Positions 24,664 through 36,024 of a stretch of DNA of 64,000 nt are shown in pieces. Within the stretch, counting starts at the first letter, position 1. Each line of letters begins with the position of its first letter. The notes under the pieces are model-generated. The model was given only the letters and a program-made list of their open reading frames with translations. It was not told the origin of the DNA and did not search any database. This DNA comes from Silurus meridionalis (Eukaryota; Chordata; Actinopteri; Siluriformes; Siluridae). Both the position numbers and the translations under genes were made by a program. The DNA lies in NCBI RefSeq assembly GCF_014805685.1, contig NC_060898.1, forward strand, positions 3,871,501 through 3,935,500, given 5' to 3'.

Positions 24664-24667
24664 AAAG
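24606..24667. repeat. (GAAA)n microsatellite
   Basis: About 15 uninterrupted GAAA units. Confidence 0.98.
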
Positions 24668-24960
24668 AAACGAGTCGTTAAGAATATGTCGATATAAATC
24701 CGGTTTGGGTTTAAAATTGCCTTCTTTGTTTGAAAAAGCTCTCTTTTGGGAGGTCCCCACTAATTGATTTTCATTTGAGGAGGCGTTTAGTTTTTTGTCT
24801 ACGCCATTATTAGCTGACAAAAACGTAGTTTCTGAAAACACCCTCCAAAGTGGAAACGTTTGAAAAGGCTTTCGTAAAAACGTCCTAGCCAGCCTGCGAA
24901 GAGCTGGAAAATAAAACGCCGTTTTTAAATGTAGACGTAGACGTGTAGACGCCTTTATCT
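24665..24960. mobile_element. MITE-like AAAACGCCGTTTT repeat, second copy
   Basis: It contains GAAAACACCCTCCAAAGTGG, AAACGTTTGAAAAGGC, AAAACGCCGTTTTTAAATG and TAGACGTAGACGTGTAGACG. It shares its core and end phrases with 13525-13870. It begins immediately after a GAAA microsatellite. Confidence 0.4.
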
Positions 24961-24994
24961 TCACTGTAGTTTTCAGGCTACATCATTTTCAATA

Positions 24995-26030
24995 AAACGA
25001 TTATTGGACTAAAGTTTTTGGACACCTGAGGTTTCCACAAAATTGAACACGATTGTATAGGACAGCATTCAATTTTACCTCCACTTGAACTAGGAGACCC
25101 AAACCTGTTCCAGCATTACAATACCCCTGTGCACAAAGAATCAAAAAATCCATGAAGACATGCTTTACATGGGTTAGAGTAAAAGATTTTGAGTTGCCTG
25201 CTGTAGAGCTCTGACCTCAACCCTATAGAACACCTTTGGGATGAATTGGAATGCTGAATGCACTTCAGGCCTCCTTACTTCACCTCCATGAAAATCTAAA
25301 ACCCTTGCAGCTGATGGAGCACAAATCTCTACACAAGCACTAGGGTTGCATAGGGGCGGAACATTTCCGGATACTTTCCGGGAAAGTTTCAATGGAATTT
25401 TGGAAATATTTCAAGTCGGAAATTTACCAGAAATTGATGGGAATGTGCATGAATTTAGGGGAATTAATTAGAAATTTGGGGAGATTCATATAAACTGTGT
25501 CATATATAAACCTAAATATAAACATTGTGTTTAACACTAATACATATTTAAAAAAAGATTTTTGACTTAATTTTGAGTATAAGTTTGTTGATCAATAGTT
25601 TACACATGGCGCGAAAGTTTTAAACATTAATTTATGTAATATTTATGTTATTTATGTAAATGCTCACCAAGATTTTTTGACATTATTTTGTGTGCAGGAT
25701 TTAAGAAACAATGTGTGTTATGTGATGGAGGAATGCACAGTGCATGTAGGGGGCGTGACCTCAGTAACCCTGCAGTAAGTGTACTGTCTGCATGTGATTG
25801 ATGAATGTACATGACTACATTTAAGTTCCCTGTTATTGGCCACCCTGCAATTTTGTAAATTCCCAGTTTATTCCCATTAATTCCTGTTATTCCTGTTAAT
25901 TCCCATGGAAGGTTTCCAGTCTTGAAAATGACTGGAATTTTGCAACCTTAGTGACACTCGCACTCCAAAATCCAGTGGAACATCTTCGTAAAAGAGTGGA
26001 GGATATTATAAGGGACTATAAGTTATAAGA
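24995..26030 (+). mobile_element. Tc1-like family A copy, split by a MITE
   Basis: The left part has TTTTTGGACACCTGAGG, CTTGAACTAGGAGACCCAAA, CTCTGACCTCAACCCTATAG and AACACCTTTGGGATGAATTG (an LNPIEHLWDEL-type reading). The right part resumes at 25961 with ACTCCAAAATCCAGTGGAAC and AAGAGTGGAGGATATTATAA. Between them lies the GGTTGCA MITE. Confidence 0.7.
25337..25955 (+). mobile_element. GGTTGCA-ended MITE copy 2, nested in Tc1 family A
   Basis: The left end CACTAGGGTTGCA and the right end TGCAACCTTAGTG are inverted repeats with one mismatch. The interior has repeated near-tandem TTCCCATTAATTCCTGTTAT phrases and GGAATGCACAGTGCATG. A target duplication is not clear (ACACAAG/ACACTCG). CACTA ends could suggest a CACTA-type element, but an hAT relation is equally possible. 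Confidence 0.6.
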
Positions 26031-26438
26031 AAGCATGATTTTTATGGTCATGTGTCAAAATGTGGAGAAAGAATATACACTACACATATCTACTAAGGGT
26101 CAACTGAATGTCCCTAGAATGTGAAATGTATTTCTATCTTTAAGGGATAGAGTGGAGGGTGTGGAGTGGAGCCAAACGAACAGGACGGATAAGACAAGAG
26201 AGCCAGAGATTGCATAGAAACAAGGGAGGGAGGTGAGCGAGGGAGGTAAAGAGGAAAAGGAGGGGAGGGAGGCACTGGAGAGAAAGAGAGAGAGTGCTTG
26301 AGTAAATGGTTTGTGGAAAAGGACGACAGGGGAATGAGGAAAGAGTTCGGGTAAGGAAGAGTGTGTGTGGTGTGCGGGCTGAGAGATGTGTGCTGAACGA
26401 GGCAACAAGGGTGAGTGAGACAGAAGAGAGATAGAGAT

Positions 26439-26442
<4 letters not shown>

Positions 26443-26498
<56 letters not shown>
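26443..26498. repeat. (GA)n microsatellite
   Basis: Uninterrupted GA tract in a purine-rich stretch (26150-26500). Confidence 0.97.
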
Positions 26499-26501
<3 letters not shown>

Positions 26502-26580
26502 AAGATCTCCTGGCTTCTGTGAACACTATCCCCTAGTATCCTACACTCATGTCTTATCTCACCAACTGCAGACACCCCTA

Positions 26581-26584
<4 letters not shown>

Positions 26585-26624
<40 letters not shown>
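26585..26624. repeat. (CA)n microsatellite
   Basis: Uninterrupted CA tract. Confidence 0.97.
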
Positions 26625-26627
<3 letters not shown>

Positions 26628-27134
26628 TACAGAAACAACTCGGGCTGAGTGAATAAATAGAGCGAAAGTAAGACAAAGGACAATGTATATCTAGTGTACG
26701 CTGCGAGTCCTCGTAACGAAGACAAAGATGATGACTGAATGCATTAAATAAAGGAAAAGGCATTCAGTATAGTTTTTCCTTCAAACATTCTGCTCCATTT
26801 TTTCAGCTACATAAAAGTCAATGCTTTCAAGCAACTAACAAATATATTTTTTCCCAAGCGTTTTTAATTAAACACCTTCATGTTCAACGGTTTACAGACA
26901 TGCATGCGATTGGCTGTTTCACGTTGTGCTCTTTCATAGTATGGCAAGAAAAAACAAAATAAACCCACAAAAAAATATCTGAAGAAATGATGCCGGAGTT
27001 GGAATTTGCTTAAATTTCCACATAAAAAAGAATGTCTATAAGTGTGTGAGAACACGGTTTGCTAGGTTACCGGCACACACGAATGCTACTAGCTAAAGAT
27101 CGAGGACAAGAAATTAGCTAGCATATTACCATTA

Positions 27135-27173
27135 CACCGATCAGGCATAACATTATGACCTGTTCTGTTCTGT

Positions 27174-27251
<78 letters not shown>

Positions 27252-27400
27252 CATCCATCCATCCATCCATCCATCCATCCATCCATCCATCCATCCATCC
27301 ATCGACCCGTGTGGTCTGATCCTTCAAACTCTGGTTTGGCAGCAAAAGGTGGACCAACACAGTATGGTGCAGGTGGTCATAATGTTATGCCTGATTGATG
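27135..27400. mobile_element. Tc1-like family C MITE with an internal TATC/CATC microsatellite
   Basis: The left terminus CACCGATCAGGCATAACATT and its inverted partner ending AATGTTATGCCTGATTGATG are both flanked by TA (27133-27134 and 27401-27402), the Tc1/mariner target. The interior is mostly (TATC)n then (CATC)n (27176-27303). A short remnant follows, TTTGGCAGCAAAAGGTGGAC, that belongs to the 3' end of the family. Confidence 0.75.
27176..27303. repeat. (TATC)n(CATC)n compound microsatellite
   Basis: About 18 TATC units followed by about 13 CATC units, lying between the two Tc1 family C termini. Confidence 0.98.
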
Positions 27401-28139
27401 TATATAGACAATGAAAAGTAGCATGACACCAGAAACTACACCAGATTATTGTAAATGCATTTCTCTCAGATGTGCTCGTTAATTGCTAAGAAACTGAGTT
27501 GTATCAGCAGACACTCGGAAATACAGTATCTGAAAACGCGTTGAAATGAAAAAGGAAAGTTTTGGTTTTACTTCTGACTCCTTTGGAACAGAGAGGAACT
27601 TTTTTTCCCCCTGATGAGATTTTCGACATTTCAGTCGGAGCTCGAAAAAGCAGCCTGAAGTGTATTCCCAAGACGCGGAACACCTTTTTTACTGGGGCTG
27701 AAAGAGATTTATTCAGATGAAGCCTGCTAGCCGGGCCTGTCTTTTCTCCGTGTTGTAAATGGAAAAAGGAGCGTTTTGTTGGACTCTAACGCTAACATTT
27801 GCATCATTTCACACAGATTGTTCGGGTTTCTAATGCTTAGGTTAAATCTTTTTATTTCCAACCAGGAGTTCGTGGTGACTACAGAGGGCTCAGGGGAAAT
27901 CTCAAGGATTTCATAACGCAATGTAATTAATACTAACACCTGCTTGCGAAGCCTGTAGGTCATAATCTGCGAGAAAGAAAGAAAAAATGCATTGTTTGAG
28001 AGTAAAAAAAAAAGGGCCTGAAGTTCATTTAGTCATCTGGAAAGGAATGATGTTTCCTGCAACATGTAGCTAAGCAACAGTTTTCGACGCTGGATTCGCT
28101 CAGGCTGCATTTGCATTATCCTGCTCCAAAAAAAAAAAA

Positions 28140-29230
28140 AATCAATAGTTGCTCATCAAACGTTTTACGGATCTGAGTGTGAATGACTGGTGTTGCTGGC
28201 GTTCTGTCAATCTCCTGCTTTCTAATGGAGACTAAAACTAAGCTTCCCTATCGTCCTCTCTGGTCTGTCCTCACAATTCCCCCAAAAAAAAAAAAATGTA
28301 AATGCGCCGTCCTCTAAGGTCTGCCTGTTCAAGGTCGGAGATTGAACTACTCGGGCAGGCCCCTCCTCTGCACGTCCCTCTCAAATCTTTAATTGGAAGC
28401 AGTAAACCCCCTGATTAAATAAAACTGCACTTTGAAAAGTGCAATATGAGCTCCCGGAGTAATTCGAGTAAGAGCAGGCAGGGAAAGAAGGGTGAAGAAG
28501 GTAAAATAGTTCGTTTTTTTTGAAAGGGGGGGACGGAGAAATTACCCGACTGCTACTCTGAGAAGGTTTCGTGCCTTTGTTCCATTCTATTTCATTCTTT
28601 TTTAGACCTTAAATAATGAGGAGATGTTCCTGGAGACTAATGACGTCTTTTTATTGAGTGATATTATTCCAATGGAATGGAACAGAAATGGGGATGAATA
28701 TTTAATATAAAAAAAAAATTGGGAGTTTTCTAATGGACTATAATTCCAAGCCTGCCTTCCTCCCGTCAATGAAGAGGAACCTTGAAATGGCATTCGGCCG
28801 TGTCCCGGCTCCGCCTCCCGCTTCTAGATAGCCTGTGCCATCTGCAAGGCCTCTGGAGGAGCATGGCTGTGTGGACTGTAAGTCGCGCTTAATCGATTGG
28901 CGGAGGAGGGGGAAAGGGCCTGGCTCTAATGTGTTGCATGTGAAGGATTTAGTGTGGACTTGAGCTGCGGAATCAATGGAGCAGAAAATGCATCATTACA
29001 ACACTGTCCCCCACATGCACCGCTCCAAAGAAAACTAAGCAGGGAAGCACATACACACACATATGCACATTTTCAGGAGAGCTGACAAAGGCAGTCTGTA
29101 GCAACTCCACATTTATTTGCTTATGGGATGGACTTATTTTTATACAAAATCGGCTCGTTAGCTACCCTGATCTTTTCTGTGCTGTTCTTTTGATAACCAC
29201 CGTTCACAGGCGTGCACCTGATCACAACGA
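28140..29230. other. single-copy-like block with the 28.75-kb duplicate
   Basis: Repeat-free apart from homopolymer A runs. It contains CAAATCTTTAATTGG, CTGATTAAATAAAACTGC and CTTAATCGATTGG, AT-core sites in a GC-moderate context. Nothing coding was recognised. Confidence 0.3.
28680..28790 (+). other. short local duplication, copy 1
   Basis: CCTGCCTTCCTCCCGTCAAT followed by GAAGAGGAACCTTGAAAT (28751-28788) aligns with 29339-29376 at 31 of 38 positions. Upstream, ACAGAAATG...GAATATTT and an A-run also correspond. Surrounding DNA looks single-copy. Confidence 0.4.
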
Positions 29231-29297
29231 TGGCCTAGCGGAACTGTGTACAGAATTCCATTAACCACTGAAACTATTCATTTCACCACAATTTCAT

Positions 29298-29376
29298 CAA
29301 CAGAATCATTAGAAATATTTGAAAAAAAGGATATCAGACCTGCCTTCTTGCCCTCAATAAAGAGGGACCCTAAAAT
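29298..29376 (+). other. short local duplication, copy 2
   Basis: CCTGCCTTCTTGCCCTCAAT followed by AAAGAGGGACCCTAAAAT aligns with copy 1. The preceding ACAGAATCATTAGAAATATTT and A-run also match in order. The offset is 588 bases. No shared reading frame was recognised. Confidence 0.4.
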
Positions 29377-29503
29377 AAACCTTAAAAGTATTTCTTCACT
29401 CAAAGCTTCTCGAATGTTTTGGCACTTCAATTCCATTTACACATTGAGGCAGCTAATTCTCTAGTTCTCTCAACCAGAAAGAAAAAAGTATTCGTCTTTT
29501 TTT

Positions 29504-30093
29504 AGGATCAAAAAGTTTCGAGGCTAGCTCTGTTTATTTATCTACGTTTACAAACTTCAAAATAGTCCCTTTAGTCACCAATTCTTCTTTTTGATGCGTG
29601 TCAAGCACCTCCTGCGATTCGCGCTGGATCTCCGCAATGGCGTCAAAACACGGGGCTGATCCGGATCTTCATTTCCAGGAGGAGAGCGAAGTCAGCAGGA
29701 GGTAGGCGATAGTTTAGTGTTTTGAGTGACAAAGCGGGAGAACATCGCTAAAAGATGAGAAATCAGGAAGACCTTTAATGAGCTCAATTCCCGAAATTTT
29801 TTTGACAAAAAACCATTAGGCAACTTGTGCATGATGATCGTTGGAGAACAATCTGCATGATCTCACTCGTGCACTCATCCTACCCGCCAGATTCGGCTCC
29901 TGCGGACTTCGCCCTCCTCCCGGAGATGAAGGTCCAGATCAACCCTGTTTTTGACACCATTGCGGAGATCCAGCATGAATCGCAGAAGGTGCTGGACACG
30001 CTTGGAAGAGTATTTTGAAGGACTTAGCACGTAGATAAATAATATACCTTCTTGTAAAAAGAGCTAGTCTGAAAACTTTCTAATACCACCTCA
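29504..30093. mobile_element. mariner-family foldback element: two inverted transposase 3' ends
   Basis: The plus-strand arm (29878-30093) reads SYPPDSAPADFALLPEMKVQ and DTIAEIQHESQKVLDTL, the C-terminal region of mariner transposases around the third catalytic Asp (PYSPDLAPxD in intact proteins). The minus-strand arm (29504-29710) reads PADFALLLEMKI and, after a one-base frameshift, AIAEIQRESQEVLDT. Both arms end in the GGTGGTAT-AGAAAGTTTT-type terminus with TAGATAAATAA just inside. No intact transposase exists. Confidence 0.75.
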
Positions 30094-30339
30094 TTCCTCT
30101 TGTTCCCTCAAGAACTCCAAAAACTTTCACGACATATTCCAGTATTGCTTTGTGATGGAACTATTTTATAGCTGATAGTGGTACTTTAACAAGTACTTTC
30201 TTATAACTTTCCTACACTGAAGAAAACTGCTTCTCAGATATGACTGATTCTAAATGATACGTTTCTATACGTTTTTTGTTCAGTCAGGTCTTTGGTTGGT
30301 CTGGACATTTTCTATAGTTGACCTCTACAAATTTAAAAG

Positions 30340-30482
30340 TCCAATCATTTTACTTGACAGACACCCTGATCCACTCTGATCTGACTCAAAATGATCACAA
30401 CAAAACAGGGTTATTTAAACTCATGACCTTCTGAGGCAAAGTCCAACATCATAACCACTGAGCTACCACTTCCTCATAGTCC
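30340..30482 (-). mobile_element. tRNA-derived SINE (head region)
   Basis: On the minus strand GTGGTAGCTCAGTGGTTATG is a Pol III box A. Downstream, GAAGGTCATGAGTTTAAAT stands where box B is expected. The phrase order (TTGGACTTTGC then the box B region) equals that of the SINE at 36921. The 3' tail is not clearly identified. Confidence 0.6.
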
Positions 30483-30779
30483 TGCCTAGACCAAAGAAGG
30501 AAACTTTGCTGGATATTACAAAGGAAAAAAGTCTTCTGCTGGGTCATTTGGCTGAAAGATACATAATGTCACCTTCTGGACAGATTGGATAGTAGTTCAA
30601 CAGGAGTGTACTCCAGGAGACACTGAATTAGCAGCCAGCCGTGTAGGGTGAAATGCAAACTGCCCGTAAGTATCGAGGTTAAAGGAGTCTGCCAAGTGCT
30701 GAAATACAAGAACTGAAGGTTACAATAATAGATGCCAAGAAATGTCTTGAGTGCACCAAATATTCCCACCGCACTGTTG

Positions 30780-31500
30780 GAGCGAACAAAGAGCGTTTGT
30801 GTGTGTGTGTGTTGTAAGAATGCTGTTTTCTGCGAGTGAATAAAACGTTAATGGAAGCGATCTGTCAATTATCAACGAATGGCAGAGAGATGCGACTGAC
30901 CGACATTTGATTAACAGGCAAACTTAATGGAAAAGTTCGATAAATCACTGCGTCTCAGCTCGGAGCGTGACGAGACGCCTGAATCGGTGGGAGTACGGTT
31001 TCTCAGAGGGCAGGACAAAAGGGAAACACCAACATGCTGGAGCTAATTGAGTCCGAGACAGGGTGACCTCCACCTGCCGCATTGTCCTTCCGCCACCGCA
31101 GACTCTAACGGCTCCTTAATATTCCCTTCCATGCTGCCGTCCCCTTTTGCTGTTGTCCTGTCCTTACAGACCGCTGGACAAGAATAACACGGGGTGCACA
31201 AAAGCTGGGAATCGTTTAGTTCCTGCTCCCCAACCAATCGATTCCTTGGCCTTAATTGGCTTTATTAGGGCAAGACGAGGAGCGTGTCGACGTCTGCGGT
31301 GTTCTCTGTCACACTTGTCCTCGAGAGAAACCCCCCCGCTAATTGTTTTCCCTCCATCTTTTTTTTTTTGTTGTTGTGGCCCAAAGGGGTCCTGTGGGAT
31401 TATTATCAAGCGTGGGCCCCTCAATAATTCATCTGAAGCTATTTCTACACAGGCCTCGAAACTCTCCCTGAGTGGGCTTATCTGTCTTCAGGAGAGTGAA
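30780..31500. other. single-copy-like block, possible conserved non-coding DNA
   Basis: Repeat-free and composition-balanced, with GTCAATTATCAACG, CCTTAATTGGCTTTATTAG and CTCAATAATTCATCTG. Two overlapping antisense frames (119 and 86 codons) at 31147-31506 have no known domain and look fortuitous. Confidence 0.3.
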
Positions 31501-32529
31501 CCATGATGGAGAGACAAAAAAAAAAAAAAGCCAAAACAAAGGAGTGCAAAAAAAGGGGTGAGCAGAAGATAGGGAAAGTGGCTGAGACCAGGAAAGAGAT
31601 TGAATAAGATATGAAATGAGCCTCTTTTCAGATGAGACACTATGACCTGTTTCTCTTGTGCGTTCAAGGTGATGCCAGCACTCGCACTTTCATTCTCCAT
31701 CTCTCCCTCTCTCTCTTTTCACTCTTTTCCCTTGTCTTCCATGCCAAGCGAACAAAAAAGAACCATCCCGGGAATAGGCTCGCTCGCAAAACACTCATTA
31801 ATGGCTTCTAATCTGTCAGCTTTTTCCCCCATTTAACGCAATTAAGACATTTGCTAAAGCTAACATGGACTGGCAATCAACTCCAAGGACACACGGAAAC
31901 ACACATAATAGGATTTGTAAACAGCCGACTCTTTATCAAAAGCGAGCTTGCAAACCTCGCCAACGAGTGTGTGGCTAATGCTAAAGAGATCAACACATGC
32001 CGGAGAGAATGTCAGCTGCTCTCTATTGGTGGCATACACACACACAAACACACACAAACACACATTCACACACACCTTTAGGCTGCTGCATGCTGATACC
32101 CATATTTTTTTCTGCCCTAAATGGAAGCAGTGCTAAACCGCTACGCCTGATCCGTCTCTTGCTTGCAAAGTATTTTCACTATCTTCATAATTATTAATAT
32201 TTATGCCTGTGGCAGACCAGCTGCTCTCTCTCTTTCTCTCTCTTTTTCTCTCTACCTCTCTATAAGTGTACTGCAAATTTTCATCTCAATTTCAAACAAA
32301 TCATCAAGCTGATTCGGCATTTGGAGCATCAACAGCACTCGAACTTCACAAACCAATTTGGCCAAACATTTGTGTCTGTGGTTCGGCCAATGAATATCAG
32401 AGGGACGTCAGGGATTCGAAGTTAGATAGAGGGGCTGACTGGTATAAATAATCTAGCGTGGCTTTTAAAGAAAAGTTTTTAATTGTCTTATATGGTGTAG
32501 ATGGTATTAATTTAATCAAGGACACCAAC

Positions 32530-32735
32530 ACTAAGGAAAAAAAAAATCTAAGATTATGAGAAAAAAGTCCTAGCAATACGAGAATAAAGTCAAAATTATG
32601 AGAATAAAGTTGTAGCAATATGAAAATAAATTTGACTTCATTCTCATAATTTCAACTATTTTCTAATAATGCTTCAACTTTTATTCTTGTAATCCTAGAT
32701 TTAAATTCTTTTTTACGTGACCCTAAAATGCCGTC
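32530..32735. mobile_element. palindromic AGAATAAAGTC foldback repeat
   Basis: The left half holds repeated ATTATGAGAATAAAGT and TACGAGAATAAAGTC. The right half holds their complements, GACTTCATTCTCATAATTT and CAACTTTTATTCTTG. Together they form a long imperfect hairpin. It ends in TTTTTTACGTGACCCTAAAA. This is a known style of teleost foldback element; I cannot give a family name. Confidence 0.6.
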
Positions 32736-32994
32736 GTACTAATGGCTGTGAGACAAAACAGAAAAAACACTGCATAGCTTGAATAGTAGGATGTATAAGA
32801 TGGGCCTGATTTCTTTCTAGCCCAGACTCCAGACAGCCAAAGATAATCATCAGTCATGGCGAGTGACTCCACTTGGTAGAACCCAACCTAGACTCGATGT
32901 TGCCTCGGTAGGAGAAACTTTGGATGAATTTATGTGGAAGAAATGATATTATTTCAAACTGGCTCCAAAAAAGTTGTCCATTTTCCTACACGTG

Positions 32995-33600
32995 CACTAT
33001 ATTGCCAAACGTTTGCGGACACCTGACCTTTTCTGCCATATGCGGTTCTTCTCCAAACTGTTAACACAAAGCTGGAGGGACACGATTGTTTTAAATGTTA
33101 TGCTATAAAATTTAAATAAAAATTGGAGTTCACTTTAACGTGGAAACCCAAAACCTGTTCCAGCATGGCAATGCTCCTGTGCACAAAGTGAGCTTCTTGA
33201 AAATCTGGTTAACATGGTTTGGTGAGGAAGATCTTGAGTGGCCTGCTATAGAGCTCTGATCTCATCCTTACTGAACACCTTTGGGATGAATGTAAATGCT
33301 GACTGCACCCCAGGCCTCCTTACCTACATCAGTACCTGCCTTTACTAACACAATTGCTCGAATTGAGTCGTCTTATGGAGGTCCCCAATTGTTGTGTAAT
33401 TCATATATTTTTTACTAAAATAATCTTGGGGACCCACCTAAGTCTATTTTTTACTTGTTATGGGAGTCCCGGATCCCCCCAGCCCCCCTCAATTCGAGAA
33501 CTAACTAACACCCTTGTGGCTCTCTAAAAATCTAGTGAAACATCTTCCCAGAAAAGTGGAAGGAATTATAAAAGCAAATTGGTACTAAATGTGTAAAAGG
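32995..33600 (+). mobile_element. Tc1-like family A copy with nested 152-bp insertion
   Basis: It starts CACTATATTGCCAAACG, with GCGGACACCTGACC, CCAAAACCTGTTCCAGCATG, CTCTGATCTCATCCTTACTG and AACACCTTTGGGATGAATGT. After the insertion at 33352-33503 it continues CCTTGTGGCTCTCTAAAAAT and CCCAGAAAAGTGGAAGG. This is the longest family A copy here. The reading frame is broken throughout. Confidence 0.7.
33352..33503. mobile_element. 152-bp MITE with perfect 8-bp target duplication (hAT-type)
   Basis: The duplicated octamer ACTAACAC is at 33344-33351 and 33504-33511. The uninterrupted site survives in another Tc1 copy at about 63014 (ACTAACACCCTTCTGG). The termini contain the perfect inverted repeat CTCGAATTGAG / CTCAATTCGAG, with four more diverged outer bases. 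The interior has G- and C-runs and no frame. Confidence 0.75.
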
Positions 33601-34349
33601 TTTATTCCCATGCTGAGACCCCATACTATTAGGCTGAACCCTTTATATTCCCCCTATATATTTGCATAATCGTATTTCTTTGCCACAACAACAGACATAA
33701 TTAGCGCCCCGCTACACCTAAAACCCACAGCCAGCGGTAATACTTGCCACGTCTGACCACCTCGTGCTCTCAATGTCCTCCAGGGAGGAAGGGACACCAC
33801 TGTTCATCATTAAAACCCTGATCAGACTGTAGAGTCTGCAATTCTCCACCCTGCTGACTTGGCTGAGCGGTCAGTTGTGTGTGGTAGGATTGGACAACGG
33901 TGCTGTTGGAGGTGCTGGTCTGAGACCCGGTGCTGTGATTAAAAACCTGTGCTAATAGGCTCTGGTATGCCAGGGACAGGCTGCTGGGGTTAGCCTGGGA
34001 TCTCCAAGGCTATTAAATTGCAAATGAGTGATAACGGCTTGGAAAAATGTCTTTTTCCATCGTGCCCAGACTTCGGACACGAGGCTCTCATTTATACACA
34101 CATTTTTCCAGGTCGAGAATCCGTCTGATTCCAGTGGCCATAGCTGAAACATGTGCTTTCTTCCTCTCTAATCAGCTCTATCCATCACTTTTCTTGGTTT
34201 TGAGGCTGTTTTTAAGTTTCAAAGCTACTATCTGAACAGTCACATTCAAGACATACTGTCATAATAAATGAACAAAAAACAAAGCGAAAAAAAATCACGG
34301 CAACATTGTAATATAAACGATTCTTGATTCAGATGATATATTATGGATT

Positions 34350-34581
34350 AGAGTTGTAACACTACACGCATTCTTACGTTTTCGGTTCGGTGCACGTGTG
34401 TATGTGAATGTAATCCTTTTTACGTGTGGAAGATAAAATCTGAGTTCCCTCAGGAAAGTATTAAGGGGAAGACCGCAATTTTGTTTAGTCTTTGCCTTGC
34501 ACTTTGAGCGCAGTGTCACCGATTTATTATTTTTTTGGCTTTCCTTTTAATTAAACTTGAAAACACACAACAATACCAGGG

Positions 34582-34649
<68 letters not shown>

Positions 34650-34949
34650 TAAAAAAAAAACACCCTATGGTTAGCGCAGAATTACTGTGGCTACTTACTC
34701 TCTACCAGAAATATGATTTGTAGTGCATTGTAAAAATTTTGTTTTGCGAATTTTTTTACCCATCTCTCTAGACCCTGGTCTGGCGATATGGACTCTAGCA
34801 TTTAAGGTACAGTTTCAAAAATTTCTCAAATAATATCGAAGGATTGAATGAACAAAGGATGGAAGGAATGCAGACATTTGTTAAAGTATGCTGTAGAACA
34901 GTAGAACAGTTAAGTATTACATATTGCTAGAAACTTGTATATTAAATGT

Positions 34950-35004
<55 letters not shown>

Positions 35005-35400
35005 TATTACCAAATGGGGTCTAACAAATGAAAACTACTCAATTAAATTGTTCCATTCATTTAACTGCATTTAATCACTTACATTTGTGCCGTTTTCATC
35101 GCTGATTTAATTTCATCCAAATAGTTAAAGTGTATTGTATTGTATTTATTTGATTCTATTTTGTTTGTATATATTTTCTTTTGATAAAATGTTATCAAAT
35201 ATTATTTTATATATTATTTAAACCAAACAGCCATTTTATTGGATTCAAAATGTAAACTGTTGATGTTCCCAAACGTTAATGATAATAAACTGGGTTGATG
35301 AAAATCGAGCGCAGTTTGATGTTTCGGATTTGATGTTGCGATGTTTGTACAGTTTCTTCCGAACTGTACAGAAATTGAACCGAATACAGTAGCTAACATC
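34350..35400 (+). mobile_element. family X repeat copy with AT tract
   Basis: It begins AGAGTTGTAACACTACACG, then TTTTCGGTTCGGTGCACGTG, GTTCCCTCAGGAAAGTATTA and TTTGTTTAGTCTTTGCC. It then runs through the AT tract, the GGATGGAAGGAATGCAGACA segment and the CA tract, to ACAGAAATTGAACCGAATAC. The shared order with 5590-6360 defines the family. Its right two thirds are part of the tandem duplication. Confidence 0.5.
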
Positions 35401-35538
35401 CGAAATGCCCAGTCTGTCTGTTCTATCAAGCTGTCTGCCGATTACTCAGACGAAATTTACATCATCAACCAGTTGCCAAAACACTTTTGCTGCTTTGGCA
35501 GAGCTGAAATGAAATTAGTCATTAAAAATAAGCAGTTT

Positions 35539-35588
<50 letters not shown>

Positions 35589-35601
35589 AATCTGAAGCTG
35601 G

Positions 35602-35667
<66 letters not shown>

Positions 35668-35967
35668 TAAAAAAAAAACACCCTATGGTTAGCGCAGAAT
35701 TACTGTGGCTACTTACTCTCTACCAGAAATATGATTTGTAGTGCATTGTAAAAATTTTGTTTTGCGAATTTTTTTACCCATCTCTCTAGACCCTGGTCTG
35801 GCGATATGGACTCTAGCATTTAAGGTACAGTTTCAAAAATTTCTCAAATAATATCGAAGGATTGAATGAACAAAGGATGGAAGGAATGCAGACATTTGTT
35901 AAAGTATGCTGTAGAACAGTAGAACAGTTAAGTATTACATATTGCTAGAAACTTGTATATTAAATGT

Positions 35968-36024
<57 letters not shown>

